DNA of 64,000 nucleotides, from NCBI RefSeq assembly GCF_001571305.1, contig NZ_BCTN01000004.1, positions 1 through 64,000 on the forward strand. Reading direction: 5' to 3'. How positions within the stretch are numbered: the stretch's first letter is position 1; each line of letters begins with the position of its first letter. The notes beneath the pieces were generated by a model. That model did no database searches and had not been told where the DNA came from. It saw only the letters and a list, made by a program, of their open reading frames with translations. The position numbers and the translations under genes were made by a program. This document shows positions 21,339-29,441 of this stretch, piece after piece. This DNA comes from Erwinia persicina NBRC 102418. Its GTDB lineage: Bacteria; Pseudomonadota; Gammaproteobacteria; Enterobacterales; Enterobacteriaceae.

Positions 21339-21682
21339 AGCTTGCCTCCGTTTAACTCATCACGCTGATCGTTAAGTTTTTTCTGGCGAATAAACTGCGC
21401 CATGACCGCCATCGCGACCATAAAGGCACCGATCATCCCGAGAAAGTTGTGCGGCAGACAGGATTTCACGTCCTCCGGCAGCGCCACCCAGGCATTCAGT
21501 GCGGCATCAGGAAACGACTGAACCCACGCGGTGAGTGCCGATCCTCCTGACGCCAGCCAGACTGACCAGGTTTTCACCAGCAGTCGCGCATGATCCACCA
21601 GCGCCACACGCCCAGACCGCGCTAACAGGCCGATAACCAGTGACACCGCCGCCACCAGCACGACAAAAAGGGTAAATTTCAC
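21335..21682 (-). CDS. Phage holin
   Basis: 115 aa with two or three hydrophobic segments: residues 3-20, a less hydrophobic central stretch, and about 79-95 (LGMIGAFMVAMAVMAQFI). A charged C-terminus ends RQKKLNDQRDELNGGKL. The segment LPEDVKSCLPHNFLGMIG resembles holins of lambdoid phages. The GTG start overlaps the lysozyme stop (GTGA). It would form inner-membrane holes that release the lysozyme. Confidence 0.8.
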   Translation of the reverse strand: MKFTLFVVLVAAVSLVIGLLARSGRVALVDHARLLVKTWSVWLASGGSALTAWVQSFPDAALNAWVALPEDVKSCLPHNFLGMIGAFMVAMAVMAQFIRQKKLNDQRDELNGGKL

Positions 21683-22146
21683 AGGACCTCCTGATAGCTT
21701 TTATAGGTTCCACTGCGCATCACTTCAGCATGACGCCGTGCCCGCCCGGGCGTTTGTCGTGCCCACAGACTGTCGAGCATCGATTCGGCTGCACCGGCAA
21801 AATCTCCGTCGGCCACCCTTTGCAGGGTCTGTTTAAAAGCAGACAGGCCCTGGGTACCCAATTGATAGGCCATGCTGTACAGCACATCAGCACGCGGCGG
21901 GCTGCACTGCCGCAGCGCAGCCTGAATCGCGGGTTGCCTGAGCATCTCGTCATTCTGGCGATCCAGCAGGGCCTGCATCCAGACCTCTCCGACCTTTCGT
22001 GGTACAGCGAAGAGATAATTATTGAGTGCGGCACCGGCAGGCCCGATCTTTATTCCGCAGCCCACCGTTGGAAAACCTTCCGTATCGCGGTAAGGGCGCT
22101 CTTTATAGCCTTCTTCAAACAGCAGAATCTGAATAATTTTACTCAC
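21679..22146 (-). CDS. Phage lysozyme (GH24 endolysin)
   Basis: A 155-aa T4-type muramidase that cuts the MurNAc-GlcNAc bond. The catalytic triad region EEGYKERPYRDTEGFPTVGCG (residues about 11-31) supplies Glu, Asp and Thr with T4-like spacing. The helix DVLYSMAYQLG follows. There is no N-terminal membrane or SAR segment, so export would depend on the neighbouring holin. GTG 22146 follows GAGGTGA. Four lysis genes overlap end to end and form one translation unit. Confidence 0.88.
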   Translation of the reverse strand: MSKIIQILLFEEGYKERPYRDTEGFPTVGCGIKIGPAGAALNNYLFAVPRKVGEVWMQALLDRQNDEMLRQPAIQAALRQCSPPRADVLYSMAYQLGTQGLSAFKQTLQRVADGDFAGAAESMLDSLWARQTPGRARRHAEVMRSGTYKSYQEVL

Positions 22147-22170
22147 GGCTCACCTCGCTGACAGAGAATT

Positions 22171-22208
22171 AAAAAAGCGTGCTGACGCACCCGGCTGAAT
22201 AACAGCCG
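22171..22208 (-). terminator. tR'-like terminator and hairpins between Q and lysozyme
   Basis: On the reverse strand a hairpin CGGCTG-TTATT-CAGCCG (22208-22192) is followed by GTGCGTCAGCACGC and six T (22176-22171). The second stem is only 4 bp, so termination is probably weak. A third, mutually exclusive stem AATAAC/GTTATT overlaps the first. In lambdoid phages Q acts at a terminator in just this place (pR'-tR' before the lysis genes). The analogy is inference. Confidence 0.45.
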
Positions 22209-22355
22209 TTATTAAAGACATTTTCAGTAAAAAGAAAATAAATAAGAGGAATTAAAAACTGGAATATTAACAGTGTGGATCAGAAAATGCGTACGCAATA
22301 CATAGAGGGATATTATTTTTTCGCTTGCCTTCAAACTGTGCTTATTCACTCACCT

Positions 22356-22727
22356 TCAGTCAGTTATTTCACACTCAAGCCGGCACTCCAGCGCGCTTAA
22401 TACGCCACAGACAAATCCTTCAGCCGTCTGAATTTGTTTACGCACGGTGCCATCCGCGCAGCGGCGGCGGCGGGCAATCGATCGCAGGGAAATTTGATAG
22501 AGGTAATGGGCGACCAGAATATCGTGCTGTTCTTTATTCACCTTCATCAGCCTGCTGATACAGCCGTCGAGGATCATACCGTCGTTATCGCTACAGACGG
22601 GACGTTTCACACCACGGGCATGGACCAGCCCCCTGAAACCGGCAGCAACCGATGCGTAACCCAGCCCATGCTGACCTGCCGCCGCCCACCCTCCCCAGCG
22701 CTCCAGTAGCATTTTGATATCTCGCAT
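22356..22727 (-). CDS. Phage antitermination protein Q-like
   Basis: A 123-aa protein resembling the Phage_antitermQ family (phage 82 type). It begins MRDIKMLLERWGGWA and contains DDGMILDGCISRLMK and a late HTH-like part (YLYQISLRSIARRRRCADGTVRKQI). ATG 22727 is chosen for its GAGGAG site; an upstream in-frame ATG (22784) lacks one. Q proteins load on RNA polymerase at the late promoter and allow reading through tR' into the lysis genes, which lie directly downstream here. Confidence 0.78.
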   Translation of the reverse strand: MRDIKMLLERWGGWAAAGQHGLGYASVAAGFRGLVHARGVKRPVCSDNDGMILDGCISRLMKVNKEQHDILVAHYLYQISLRSIARRRRCADGTVRKQIQTAEGFVCGVLSALECRLECEITD

Positions 22728-22997
22728 TATCTGCTCCTCTGTATTGATCAGGATCCGCACTGACGCGTTGCCAGCCTGTTTCATCAGTTAACACCACGAC
22801 ACTGACTGCCTGATGAAAGCTGGCAGCGAGTGAATAGCGTCACCTGACGTTCGTCTGGAGGGCGTACATCCCCCCCTGAAAAGTGAGCCAGCGATTAGGC
22901 TGGACGGCCTGATTGATAAAGAGCGGTGAAATAATTTCGCCAGGACAAGGCAGGCAGGGCCTTCCACTGCCACACTATCGTTAAATATCGCATTTAA

Positions 22998-23042
22998 AAT
23001 GGCCCTGATCCTGCGTCAAATGAAGGGGAGTTCAGGGCCATT
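22998..23042. repeat. 11-bp perfect inverted repeat, 23-nt spacer
   Basis: AATGGCCCTGA (22998-23008) and TCAGGGCCATT (23032-23042) are exact reverse complements. There is no T-run on either side. It could be a stem in a phage leader RNA or a bipartite protein site. Confidence 0.5.
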
Positions 23043-23140
23043 CGCAACACACCCTGCCCCCTTTCACACCAGACGACCTCACGGTTTTCGGCAGGATGAG
23101 AAATCGAATCAATACTAATAGGTATAGATTAAACATAATT

Positions 23141-23207
23141 AATAGCAAATGTTATTACAAAAAATAATAGCAAAGCGTGTTTGACGAAAAATACGCGTCG
23201 CTATAAA
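23141..23207 (+). promoter_or_regulatory. Repressor promoter with two direct repeats
   Basis: AATAGCAAA occurs at 23141-23149 and 23166-23174, 25 bp apart, candidate repressor operators. TTGACG (23181-23186) and TATAAA (23202-23207, 15-bp spacing) or TAAATT (23204-23209, 17-bp) form a likely promoter. The repressor ATG at 23217 would then sit almost at the transcription start, like the leaderless lambda cI message. Confidence 0.45.
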
Positions 23208-23216
23208 TTCTGGTAT

Positions 23217-23819
23217 ATGAAACCGAATACACTTGCCTGGCGGCTAAACATGGCGATGACCATGATGGGAATTACACAAGGTGCTCTGGCCAAAGCATCG
23301 GGCGTGTCACAGCCTACAATATGGCGCTTGACGAAAGGTGAGGCTGAGGGGTCCCGCAAGCTGGTGGATATTGCCAGGGCGCTGGATATCAACGTGGAAT
23401 GGCTGGCTAACGGCACGGGCGAGATGCGTGGGACGGTGGTTTCAGGCCCCGCAGATAAAGTGAAAAGTGGCACTACAGTGCCCCTCTGGGATGCGGGCGG
23501 AAAAACCAGTGAACAGGTTAGCGTCCCTAACGGCGTTAAGGCGAAAAAAAGCTGGCGAGCCTATGTCCTTGACCGCAACAGCGGTTGCGCAGAAGCCACC
23601 GCTGGCAGCATCGTGATTATCGACTGCGATGTACCAGTTGAATCTGGAGATTTAGTCATTGCTCTGGTGAATGGCCGCCTCTCCGTTTACCGTTATCTTG
23701 AAGGCCCTTCCAACGGTTTTTTAACCGTCGACGACCCCCGACTGCCCGCTGTAGAACTGTCCGGTGACGTCCTGCTTATTGGCGTCGCTATCTTCCTGAT
23801 CCGCGATTTACGGCGGTAA
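23217..23819 (+). CDS. CI-like phage repressor (HTH + S24-type C-domain)
   Basis: 200 aa from ATG 23217. The N-terminal HTH_XRE (residues 6-62; ITQGALAKASGVSQPTIWRL) is typical of phage repressors. The C-terminal half has the LexA/CI fold pattern (GSIVIIDCDVPVESGDLVIA, LSGDVLLIGVAIFLIRDL). The catalytic Ser can be aligned at Ser122 (RNSG in place of GDSM), but the position of the catalytic Lys reads VYRYL (Tyr158-Arg159). RecA-stimulated self-cleavage may thus be lost. A TTG-initiated form from 23181 is less likely. Confidence 0.82.
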   Translation: MKPNTLAWRLNMAMTMMGITQGALAKASGVSQPTIWRLTKGEAEGSRKLVDIARALDINVEWLANGTGEMRGTVVSGPADKVKSGTTVPLWDAGGKTSEQVSVPNGVKAKKSWRAYVLDRNSGCAEATAGSIVIIDCDVPVESGDLVIALVNGRLSVYRYLEGPSNGFLTVDDPRLPAVELSGDVLLIGVAIFLIRDLRR

Positions 23820-24209
23820 TCACTGACATCCTGCTCCGGCAGGATCGTCTCCTCGTAGTGACCGCCAGACACCCTGAACAACACAGATACCATCAGTTTT
23901 TCCTCGCGGTAAACCATCAACGCCCTCACATCATGACCCTGACAGTGTTCGTCTATCGATATAACTGAATAGATTAGTAAAGCTTTTGACATCTTCGCCA
24001 TTAAACTGACAATTAATGACAATAAAATATTTAAAATCAACGTTTTCAATACAATGCAACGATAGCACAGGTTATTTAACTCATAACCATTGATATTGAT
24101 AATAACCCTGGCTATCGTTTTTAAAGACATAAAACATCAGCAGTGCTTAGGGGACGCTCCCCATCACCCACCGGGGATCAGATCGCTGCTTCCTGTCACG
24201 GAGGTTTTT
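23820..24209. other. 390-bp AT-rich gene-free stretch
   Basis: A reverse ORF (23693-24130) crosses this stretch but overlaps the repressor C-terminus by 127 nt, has no ribosome site at its start, and shows no family features, so I leave it out. Low GC around 23950-24130 suggests foreign DNA. Confidence 0.4.
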
Positions 24210-24491
24210 ATGGCAACAATATTCTGGAAAACGGCGGCCCCCTTCGGGACCTGTCGCAGCCGTTATAAAGCACGACGAGCGGAAGTCGTTGCCGCCCGAC
24301 AGCGTGAAAAAAAGCTGCTGCGGAAAATCGGGGCACTGCTGAGTGAACAACCCGGGGTGACGTTAAGCCAGAAAATGCGCAGGACATGTGCAGAGGGAAA
24401 CCGCTGCCCTCACTGCGACCTACCCGCTACGCATAACCGGACGGCCTGCTCATTTTGCCGGGCGGCAATGAAGATCATCAAGGAAGCGTAG
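24210..24491 (+). CDS. Hypothetical 93-aa protein with C-terminal zinc ribbon
   Basis: Not recognised. ATG 24210 follows GGAGG at 24200-24204. The protein is very basic in the first half (RSRYKARRAEVVAARQREK). It carries CPHC-x10-CSFC at Cys66, 69, 80 and 83, a probable zinc ribbon. Zinc-ribbon plus basic helix suggests nucleic-acid or protein binding. It lies between the phage repressor and cheV and could be a phage moron gene or a host gene. Confidence 0.6.
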   Translation: MATIFWKTAAPFGTCRSRYKARRAEVVAARQREKKLLRKIGALLSEQPGVTLSQKMRRTCAEGNRCPHCDLPATHNRTACSFCRAAMKIIKEA

Positions 24492-24672
24492 AAAGCAGGT
24501 GAGAGATTCAGTCTGGTGATACGGCAGATTGGGGTAATCGCTATGCGCTGATGAAGAAACGGCCGTCCGGGAGTGCGATAATTTCCCTGAAGCGATGCCT
24601 GCTGTCACTGCAGGATTTTACAGACGGGTTACAGACATATCACCCCCGGATAGAGGGGGGTACGCTTTCAGA

Positions 24673-24710
24673 GCAGGGAGGGGAGCCTGCTGCTGGCCTC
24701 CCCGCCCTGC
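24673..24710 (-). terminator. 13-bp hairpin after cheV
   Basis: GCAGGGAGGGGAG (24673-24685) pairs with CTCCCCGCCCTGC (24698-24710) with one mismatch and a 12-nt loop, ending 10 nt from the cheV stop. There is no U-tract, so it may protect the cheV mRNA end rather than terminate. Confidence 0.45.
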
Positions 24711-24719
24711 TAAAAATAA

Positions 24720-25676
24720 TCAGTACACCGCGTCTTCCAGCACCTGATGGATCACCGCTGAAAGCTGACTAATCTCAAATTTTGCCACATAACCGTTCGC
24801 GCCGACCTTGCGCACGTGGTCTTCGTTAGCACTTCCTGAAAGAGAAGAATGGATGACCACCGGCAACCCTTTCAGGTTGTGATCGCTTTTGATATTACGG
24901 GTCAGCGTAAAGCCATCCATCTCCGGCATTTCAAGGTCGGTTAACACCAGCGCAATTTTGTCATGGATGGAGATGCCCTCCTCCTGCGCTTCACGATAGA
25001 GTTTTTTAATTTTTTCCCACGCTTCCAGGCCCGTAGTGTGCATCTCTGCCGGGATGCCCATGGCTTTCAACCCCTGCTCCAGCATCTGTCGAGCCACCTT
25101 CGAGTCTTCCGCTACAATAGCAATCGCCCCCGGCTTCAGCTTGAAGGTTTTCACCTTGATGTCATCTTCTTTCACTTCGCGAACAGAAGGAATGACATCA
25201 TGCAGGATCTGCTCAACGTCCAGCACCATCGCCATGTTGTTGTCGTTATCAAGGCAGGCGATACTGGTAATGTTGCGCGTGCTGACGCCGGACTCCGCCG
25301 CATGGACCTGGCTCCAGTCCAGACGAACAATATCGTCCACAGACTCCACAGCAAACGCCTGCGTGCTGCGGGCATACTCAGTGACCAGCAGCAGATTCAG
25401 CCCGGTAGTCGGCGTACAACCTGCCACTGCTGGCAGGTCGATGACCGGGATCAGCTGGCCGCGGATATTGGCCATACCAAGCAGGGGTGACTTCATACCT
25501 GCTGCGCGGGTAATGGTGGTCATCGGCACAATTTCACGCAGCTTGAATACGTTAATGCCGAATAACTCGGGCTTATCTTCCTGATGAGCAGACCCCAGAC
25601 GGAATAACAAAAGTTCGAACTTGTTCGATAATGCGAGATTCGCTCTCTCGTCTATCTCTTTTTGAAAGTTATCCAT
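24720..25676 (-). CDS. cheV: Chemotaxis coupling protein CheV
   Basis: Links chemoreceptors to CheA and adds adaptation by phosphorylation. It has 318 aa: an N-terminal CheW-like domain (FELLLFRLG, INVFKLREIVP, MANIRGQLIPVIDL) and a C-terminal receiver domain with phospho-Asp in LVLTDLEMPEMDG and conserved EDSKVARQ. ATG 25676 (MDNFQKEIDERANLALSNKF) matches the Salmonella start and has GAGGT upstream. E. coli K-12 lacks cheV. A FliA-type promoter lies 74-100 nt upstream of the start. Confidence 0.95.
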   Translation of the reverse strand: MDNFQKEIDERANLALSNKFELLLFRLGSAHQEDKPELFGINVFKLREIVPMTTITRAAGMKSPLLGMANIRGQLIPVIDLPAVAGCTPTTGLNLLLVTEYARSTQAFAVESVDDIVRLDWSQVHAAESGVSTRNITSIACLDNDNNMAMVLDVEQILHDVIPSVREVKEDDIKVKTFKLKPGAIAIVAEDSKVARQMLEQGLKAMGIPAEMHTTGLEAWEKIKKLYREAQEEGISIHDKIALVLTDLEMPEMDGFTLTRNIKSDHNLKGLPVVIHSSLSGSANEDHVRKVGANGYVAKFEISQLSAVIHQVLEDAVY

Positions 25677-26157
25677 GTCTACCTCAAGGTGATGATTCAT
25701 TGTTATCAGCCGGCGCGGGACAGCACGCGCTCAGGAACGCTGTTGAAAGTTATCGGCAGTGGCAGGGAAAAATACAGGGGCATTTTGCAGGATTTGTGAC
25801 CGGGGGAGATAAATGTGCACAGCATGATGAGGGAAATTGGCGTTAGCCTTAATCTGGCAAAAAACGTCACTCCGACCAGGACGGGCACGGATGGTGAAAG
25901 GGTTGGCGGCTTGAGGCTGCGTGCTGTTCTTCGATATCAGATCGCCCTGACAGGAATGAGAAAAAGTCATTCGGTCAGAATAGCCCGTTACGCCATGCTG
26001 ACGTCAGGCAGTTTCCCCGGGTTATGGGGCGTGGAGGCTGAAAACGATGATGCGCGATTAAGCCTGATGAACCCGACAGCTTACGAGTTTGCCCCACTGA
26101 TGCCCCAGAGTCACACGGGATAGCAACCTACCTGTTAATTTTAGTAGGTTATGATTT
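25677..26157. other. 481-bp gene-free stretch between cheV and fliE
   Basis: It contains the FliA-type cheV promoter (25750-25776). A weak 7-bp stem, AACCTAC/GTAGGTT (26125-26150), lies after the fliE stop on the reverse strand without a U-tract. The forward ORF across it (25815-26123) has no family features and is not called. Confidence 0.5.
25750..25776 (-). promoter_or_regulatory. FliA (sigma-28) promoter of cheV
   Basis: On the reverse strand TGTATTTT-N11-GCCGATAA. The -10 is a perfect match to GCCGATAA and the -35 matches TAAAGTTT at five of eight positions with the exact 11-bp spacing. It faces cheV, as expected for a late flagellar gene. Confidence 0.75.
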
Positions 26158-26472
26158 CTACACCTGCATGTTCATGATGTCGCTGTACGCACTGACCAGC
26201 TTGTTACGCACCTGAATCCCCATTTGCATAGAGACGCTGGACTTCTGCATATCGACCATGACGTCATTCAGCGAAACCCCCTCTTTACCCATCTGGAAAT
26301 CCTGTGCCTGGGCACGTGATTCCGTCTGGACTTCGCTGATCTTGTTCAGCGCGGCTTTCAGCTCTGCACCAAAATCTGCCGTTGACGCACTGTCCGCGCC
26401 TTTGCCACCCGCCGCCTGCATTGCCGTGGTCTGCAGTGCCTGCATTACACCTTCAATACCCTGAATAGCCAT
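26158..26472 (-). CDS. fliE: Flagellar hook-basal body protein FliE
   Basis: Joins the MS ring (FliF) to the rod and the export gate. 104 aa, equal to Salmonella and E. coli. The C-terminal segment [39 protein letters not shown] is the family signature region (residues 66-104). It is a single-gene unit divergent from fliF, as in Salmonella. Confidence 0.97.
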   Translation of the reverse strand: MAIQGIEGVMQALQTTAMQAAGGKGADSASTADFGAELKAALNKISEVQTESRAQAQDFQMGKEGVSLNDVMVDMQKSSVSMQMGIQVRNKLVSAYSDIMNMQV

Positions 26473-26539
26473 GAATTCCCCCGAACGAACGATGTAGTGA
26501 TTACGATTGCTGACAAACTTAACACAATGTCAATAAGAC

Positions 26540-26556
26540 AAAGCCGCTAAATAGCC
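26540..26556. promoter_or_regulatory. Possible FlhDC site between fliE and fliF
   Basis: AAAGCC-GCT-AAATAGCC resembles the FlhD4C2 half-site AA(C/T)GG(C/G)-N2-3-AAATA(G/A)CG, with three mismatches. It is placed in the divergent class-2 promoter region where such a site is expected. Confidence 0.4.
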
Positions 26557-26712
26557 GCATAAATCACACCTTATCCAGCCATCGATTTTCTCGTTTCAGA
26601 AAATAATGGCACTCCATTGAGGTGGAAATTTTTTAAGCCAGCGCATCAGGGAGTCAGTTTTGTTACGACACTACACGCAGCAGTCCGGTCAACTGTCAGG
26701 CAGGAACGAGTC

Positions 26713-28452
26713 ATGAATGCAACTGTCACGCAGGATAATCCAGAGAAGAAAGGTCTGAATGACCTGTTCGCTCGCCTACGCGCAAACCCCCGCATCCCGA
26801 TTATTGTCGCGGCGGCCGCGGTTGTTGCCATCATCATTGCGATGGTGCTGTGGGCTAAGCAGCCAGATTATCGCGTTCTTTTTAGCAACCTCAGCAATGA
26901 GGATGGCGGCACTATCGTCACGCAGCTGACCCAGATGAACGTACCTTATAAGTTCGACGATCAGGGTGGCGCGCTATTGGTTCCTGCCGCACAGGTACAC
27001 GAACTGCGCCTGCGCCTCGCTTCACAGGGTTTACCGAAAGGTGGCGCTGTGGGCTTTGAGCTGCTGGATAAAGAGAAGTTTGGTATCAGCCAGTTTAGCG
27101 AACAGATTAACTACCAGCGGGCGCTGGAAGGTGAACTGTCACGCACTATCGAAACGCTCGGCCCGGTGAAAAGTGCCCGCGTCCACCTGGCCATGCCGAA
27201 ACCCACGCTGTTCGTGCGCGAACAGAAATCACCTTCTGCCTCCGTAACCCTGGCCCTGCAGCCGGGTCGGGCGCTTGATGAAGGCCAGATCAACGCGGTT
27301 GTACATATGGTGTCCAGCAGCGTCGCGGGGATGCCCCCGGGTAATGTGACCGTCGTTGACCAGGCCGGTCGCCTGCTGACTCAGAACGATCCAACCGGGC
27401 GTGACCTCAATGACACCCAGTTGAAATATGCCAGTGACGTAGAAACACGTTATCAGCAGCGTATTGAAACCATCCTCGGCCCGATTGTCGGTAACGGTAA
27501 TGTTCATGCGCAGGTCACCGCGCAAATCGACTTCAATAAGCGTGAGCAGACGGACGAGCAGTACAAACCCAACAGCAACCCTGACCAGCAGGCCATTCGC
27601 TCACGCCAGACCAGCGACAGCGAACAACTGGGTGGTCAGTACCCTGGCGGCGTTCCGGGTGCCCTGTCAAACCAGCCGGCACCGGCCAACGCAGGCCCGG
27701 TTACTACGCCAAATAACAATGCAAACAATGCGAACGCCAATAATGCGAATGGCGCAGGCGCCAATACGGCGAACAACGCAGCGGCGAATGCAGCGACGTC
27801 AACGGCACAGAAAACCGTCCCGTCCAATACCCGTAGCGATAACACGACGAACTATGAAGTCAACCGCACCATCCTGCACACCAAGATGAATGTCGGTGAA
27901 GTACAGCGTCTGTCGGTAGCTGTGGTCGTCAACTACCGTACGGATGCCGCCGGTAAGCCGGTGGCACTGAATGAAGCACAGATTAAACAGATTGAAGACC
28001 TCACCCGTGAAGCGATGGGCTTCTCGGAACAGCGTGGAGACAGCCTGAACGTCGTCAACTCGCCGTTTACCGCCAACGAAGACCTGGGCGATGACCTGCC
28101 ATTCTGGAAACAGCCGGCATTTATCGAGCAGATGTTTGAAGCGGGCCGCTGGTTACTGGTGCTGATTGTCGCCTTCATCCTGTACCGCAAACTGGTACGC
28201 CCACAGCTGCGTCGCCGGGCTGAGCAGGAGAAAGCAGCGCTTGAAGCAGCATCTGTGGCTGCGGCACGCCGCGCTGAAGATGAAGAGTCCGGTATCTCCG
28301 TCAAGCTGTCGAAAGATGAACTTGATCAGGAACGTAAATCTCAGCACCGCATGAGTGCTGAGGTCATGAGCCAGCGTATTCGTGAGATGTCAGAAAATGA
28401 CCCACGCGTTGTTGCTCTGGTTATTCGCCAGTGGATGAAGGACGAACTATGA
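26713..28452 (+). CDS. fliF: Flagellar MS-ring protein FliF
   Basis: Forms the inner-membrane MS ring, the base of the flagellar motor. 579 aa from ATG 26713 (Salmonella 560). There are two membrane segments: about residues 27-47 ([19 protein letters not shown]) and 455-475 ([13 protein letters not shown]). The YscJ/FliF domain contains [23 protein letters not shown]. The central periplasmic insert carries a low-complexity Asn/Ala stretch (about 335-375). The stop overlaps the fliG start (ATGA). Confidence 0.97.
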   Translation: MNATVTQDNPEKKGLNDLFARLRANPRIPIIVAAAAVVAIIIAMVLWAKQPDYRVLFSNLSNEDGGTIVTQLTQMNVPYKFDDQGGALLVPAAQVHELRLRLASQGLPKGGAVGFELLDKEKFGISQFSEQINYQRALEGELSRTIETLGPVKSARVHLAMPKPTLFVREQKSPSASVTLALQPGRALDEGQINAVVHMVSSSVAGMPPGNVTVVDQAGRLLTQNDPTGRDLNDTQLKYASDVETRYQQRIETILGPIVGNGNVHAQVTAQIDFNKREQTDEQYKPNSNPDQQAIRSRQTSDSEQLGGQYPGGVPGALSNQPAPANAGPVTTPNNNANNANANNANGAGANTANNAAANAATSTAQKTVPSNTRSDNTTNYEVNRTILHTKMNVGEVQRLSVAVVVNYRTDAAGKPVALNEAQIKQIEDLTREAMGFSEQRGDSLNVVNSPFTANEDLGDDLPFWKQPAFIEQMFEAGRWLLVLIVAFILYRKLVRPQLRRRAEQEKAALEAASVAAARRAEDEESGISVKLSKDELDQERKSQHRMSAEVMSQRIREMSENDPRVVALVIRQWMKDEL

Positions 28453-29441
28453 GTCTCACCGGTACTGAAAAAAGCGCCATTCTGATGATGACGATTGGTG
28501 AAGATCGCGCGGCCGAGGTGTTCAAACACCTCGACTCCCGCGAGGTGCAGCATCTCAGCTCTGCCATCTCCAACATGCGTCAGGTGTCTCATAAGCAGCT
28601 GACCGACGTGCTGCGCGAATTTGAAATTGATGCGGAACAGTATGCGGCCCTGAGCCTCAACTCCAATGACTACCTGCGCTCGGTACTGATCAAGGCGCTG
28701 GGCGAAGAGAAAGCCTCCACCCTGCTGGAAGATATTCTCGAAACGCGCGAAACCACCTCCGGGATGGACACGCTCAACTTTATGGAACCTCAGGCGGCTG
28801 CCGACCTGATCCGCGACGAACATCCGCAGATCATCGCCACCATCCTGGTTCACCTGAAGCGTGGCCAGGCGGCCGATATTCTGGCCCAGTTCGACGAGCG
28901 TCTGCGTCACGACGTGATGCTGCGTATTGCCACCTTCGGTGGCGTACAGCCAGCGGCGCTGGCAGAACTGACCGAAGTGCTCAATGGCCTGCTGGATGGT
29001 CAGAATCTCAAGCGTGCGAAGATGGGCGGTGTACGTACCGCGGCCGAGATTATCAACCTGATGAAAACACAGCAGGAAGAAGCGGTTATCGAAGCGGTTC
29101 GCGAGTTCGACGGCGAGCTGGCACAAAAAATCATCGACGAAATGTTCCTGTTCGAAAACCTCGTCGAAGTGGACGATCGCAGCATCCAGCGCCTGTTGCA
29201 GGAAGTGGAATCCGAATCGCTGCTGGTGGCGCTGAAAGGCTCCGAACAGCCACTGCGCGAGAAGTTCCTGCGCAACATGTCGCAGCGTGCAGCCGATATT
29301 CTGCGCGACGACCTCGCCAACCGTGGCCCGATGCGTATGTCTGCGGTCGAAAACGAACAGAAAGCGATTCTGTTGATTGTCCGTCGTCTGGCCGAAAGTG
29401 GCGAGATGGTGATTGGTGGCAGCGAGGAAACTTATGTCTGA
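28449..29441 (+). CDS. fliG: Flagellar motor switch protein FliG
   Basis: The rotor protein that contacts the MotA stator and FliM; torque comes from its C-terminal charged helix. 330 aa from ATG 28449. The middle domain carries [15 protein letters not shown]; the C-terminal domain has the ridge [32 protein letters not shown] and ENEQKAIL. It overlaps fliF by 4 nt and fliH by 8 nt. Confidence 0.98.
   Translation: MSLTGTEKSAILMMTIGEDRAAEVFKHLDSREVQHLSSAISNMRQVSHKQLTDVLREFEIDAEQYAALSLNSNDYLRSVLIKALGEEKASTLLEDILETRETTSGMDTLNFMEPQAAADLIRDEHPQIIATILVHLKRGQAADILAQFDERLRHDVMLRIATFGGVQPAALAELTEVLNGLLDGQNLKRAKMGGVRTAAEIINLMKTQQEEAVIEAVREFDGELAQKIIDEMFLFENLVEVDDRSIQRLLQEVESESLLVALKGSEQPLREKFLRNMSQRAADILRDDLANRGPMRMSAVENEQKAILLIVRRLAESGEMVIGGSEETYV

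Larger units (their letters stand above)
22728..23216. other. 489-bp control region between Q and repressor
   Basis: No ORF is supported here. It is the residue of the phage early/immunity region. It holds an 11-bp inverted repeat (22998-23042), two direct AATAGCAAA repeats (23141-23149, 23166-23174) and an AT-rich repressor promoter. A run of C at 22870-22876 lies in unassigned sequence. Confidence 0.5.
18987..24491. mobile_element. Stripped prophage: repressor, Q, lysis module, tailspike
   Basis: From right to left it holds a CI-like repressor (+), a Q-like antiterminator (-), lysozyme, holin, Rz/Rz1 and a tailspike-type protein (-), closed by a strong intrinsic terminator at 18987-19010. 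A small zinc-ribbon gene (24210-24491) may belong to it. No integrase, excisionase, replication, terminase, portal, capsid or tail-assembly gene is visible, and I found no attachment-site duplication. The gene order equals the two ends of a P22-like late operon (Q-lysis...tailspike) with the structural middle deleted. The limits are approximate. Confidence 0.8.

Noticed and set aside
23693-24130. 145-aa reverse ORF after the repressor
   Set aside because: It overlaps the repressor C-terminus, lacks a ribosome site and has no recognisable domain. A small gene from an internal Met (near 24000) cannot be fully excluded.
27700-27840. Repetitive AAT/GCG-rich tract in fliF as a possible DNA repeat
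   Set aside because: It encodes the Asn/Ala low-complexity loop of the FliF periplasmic region, in frame, so it is coding variation rather than a separate repeat.
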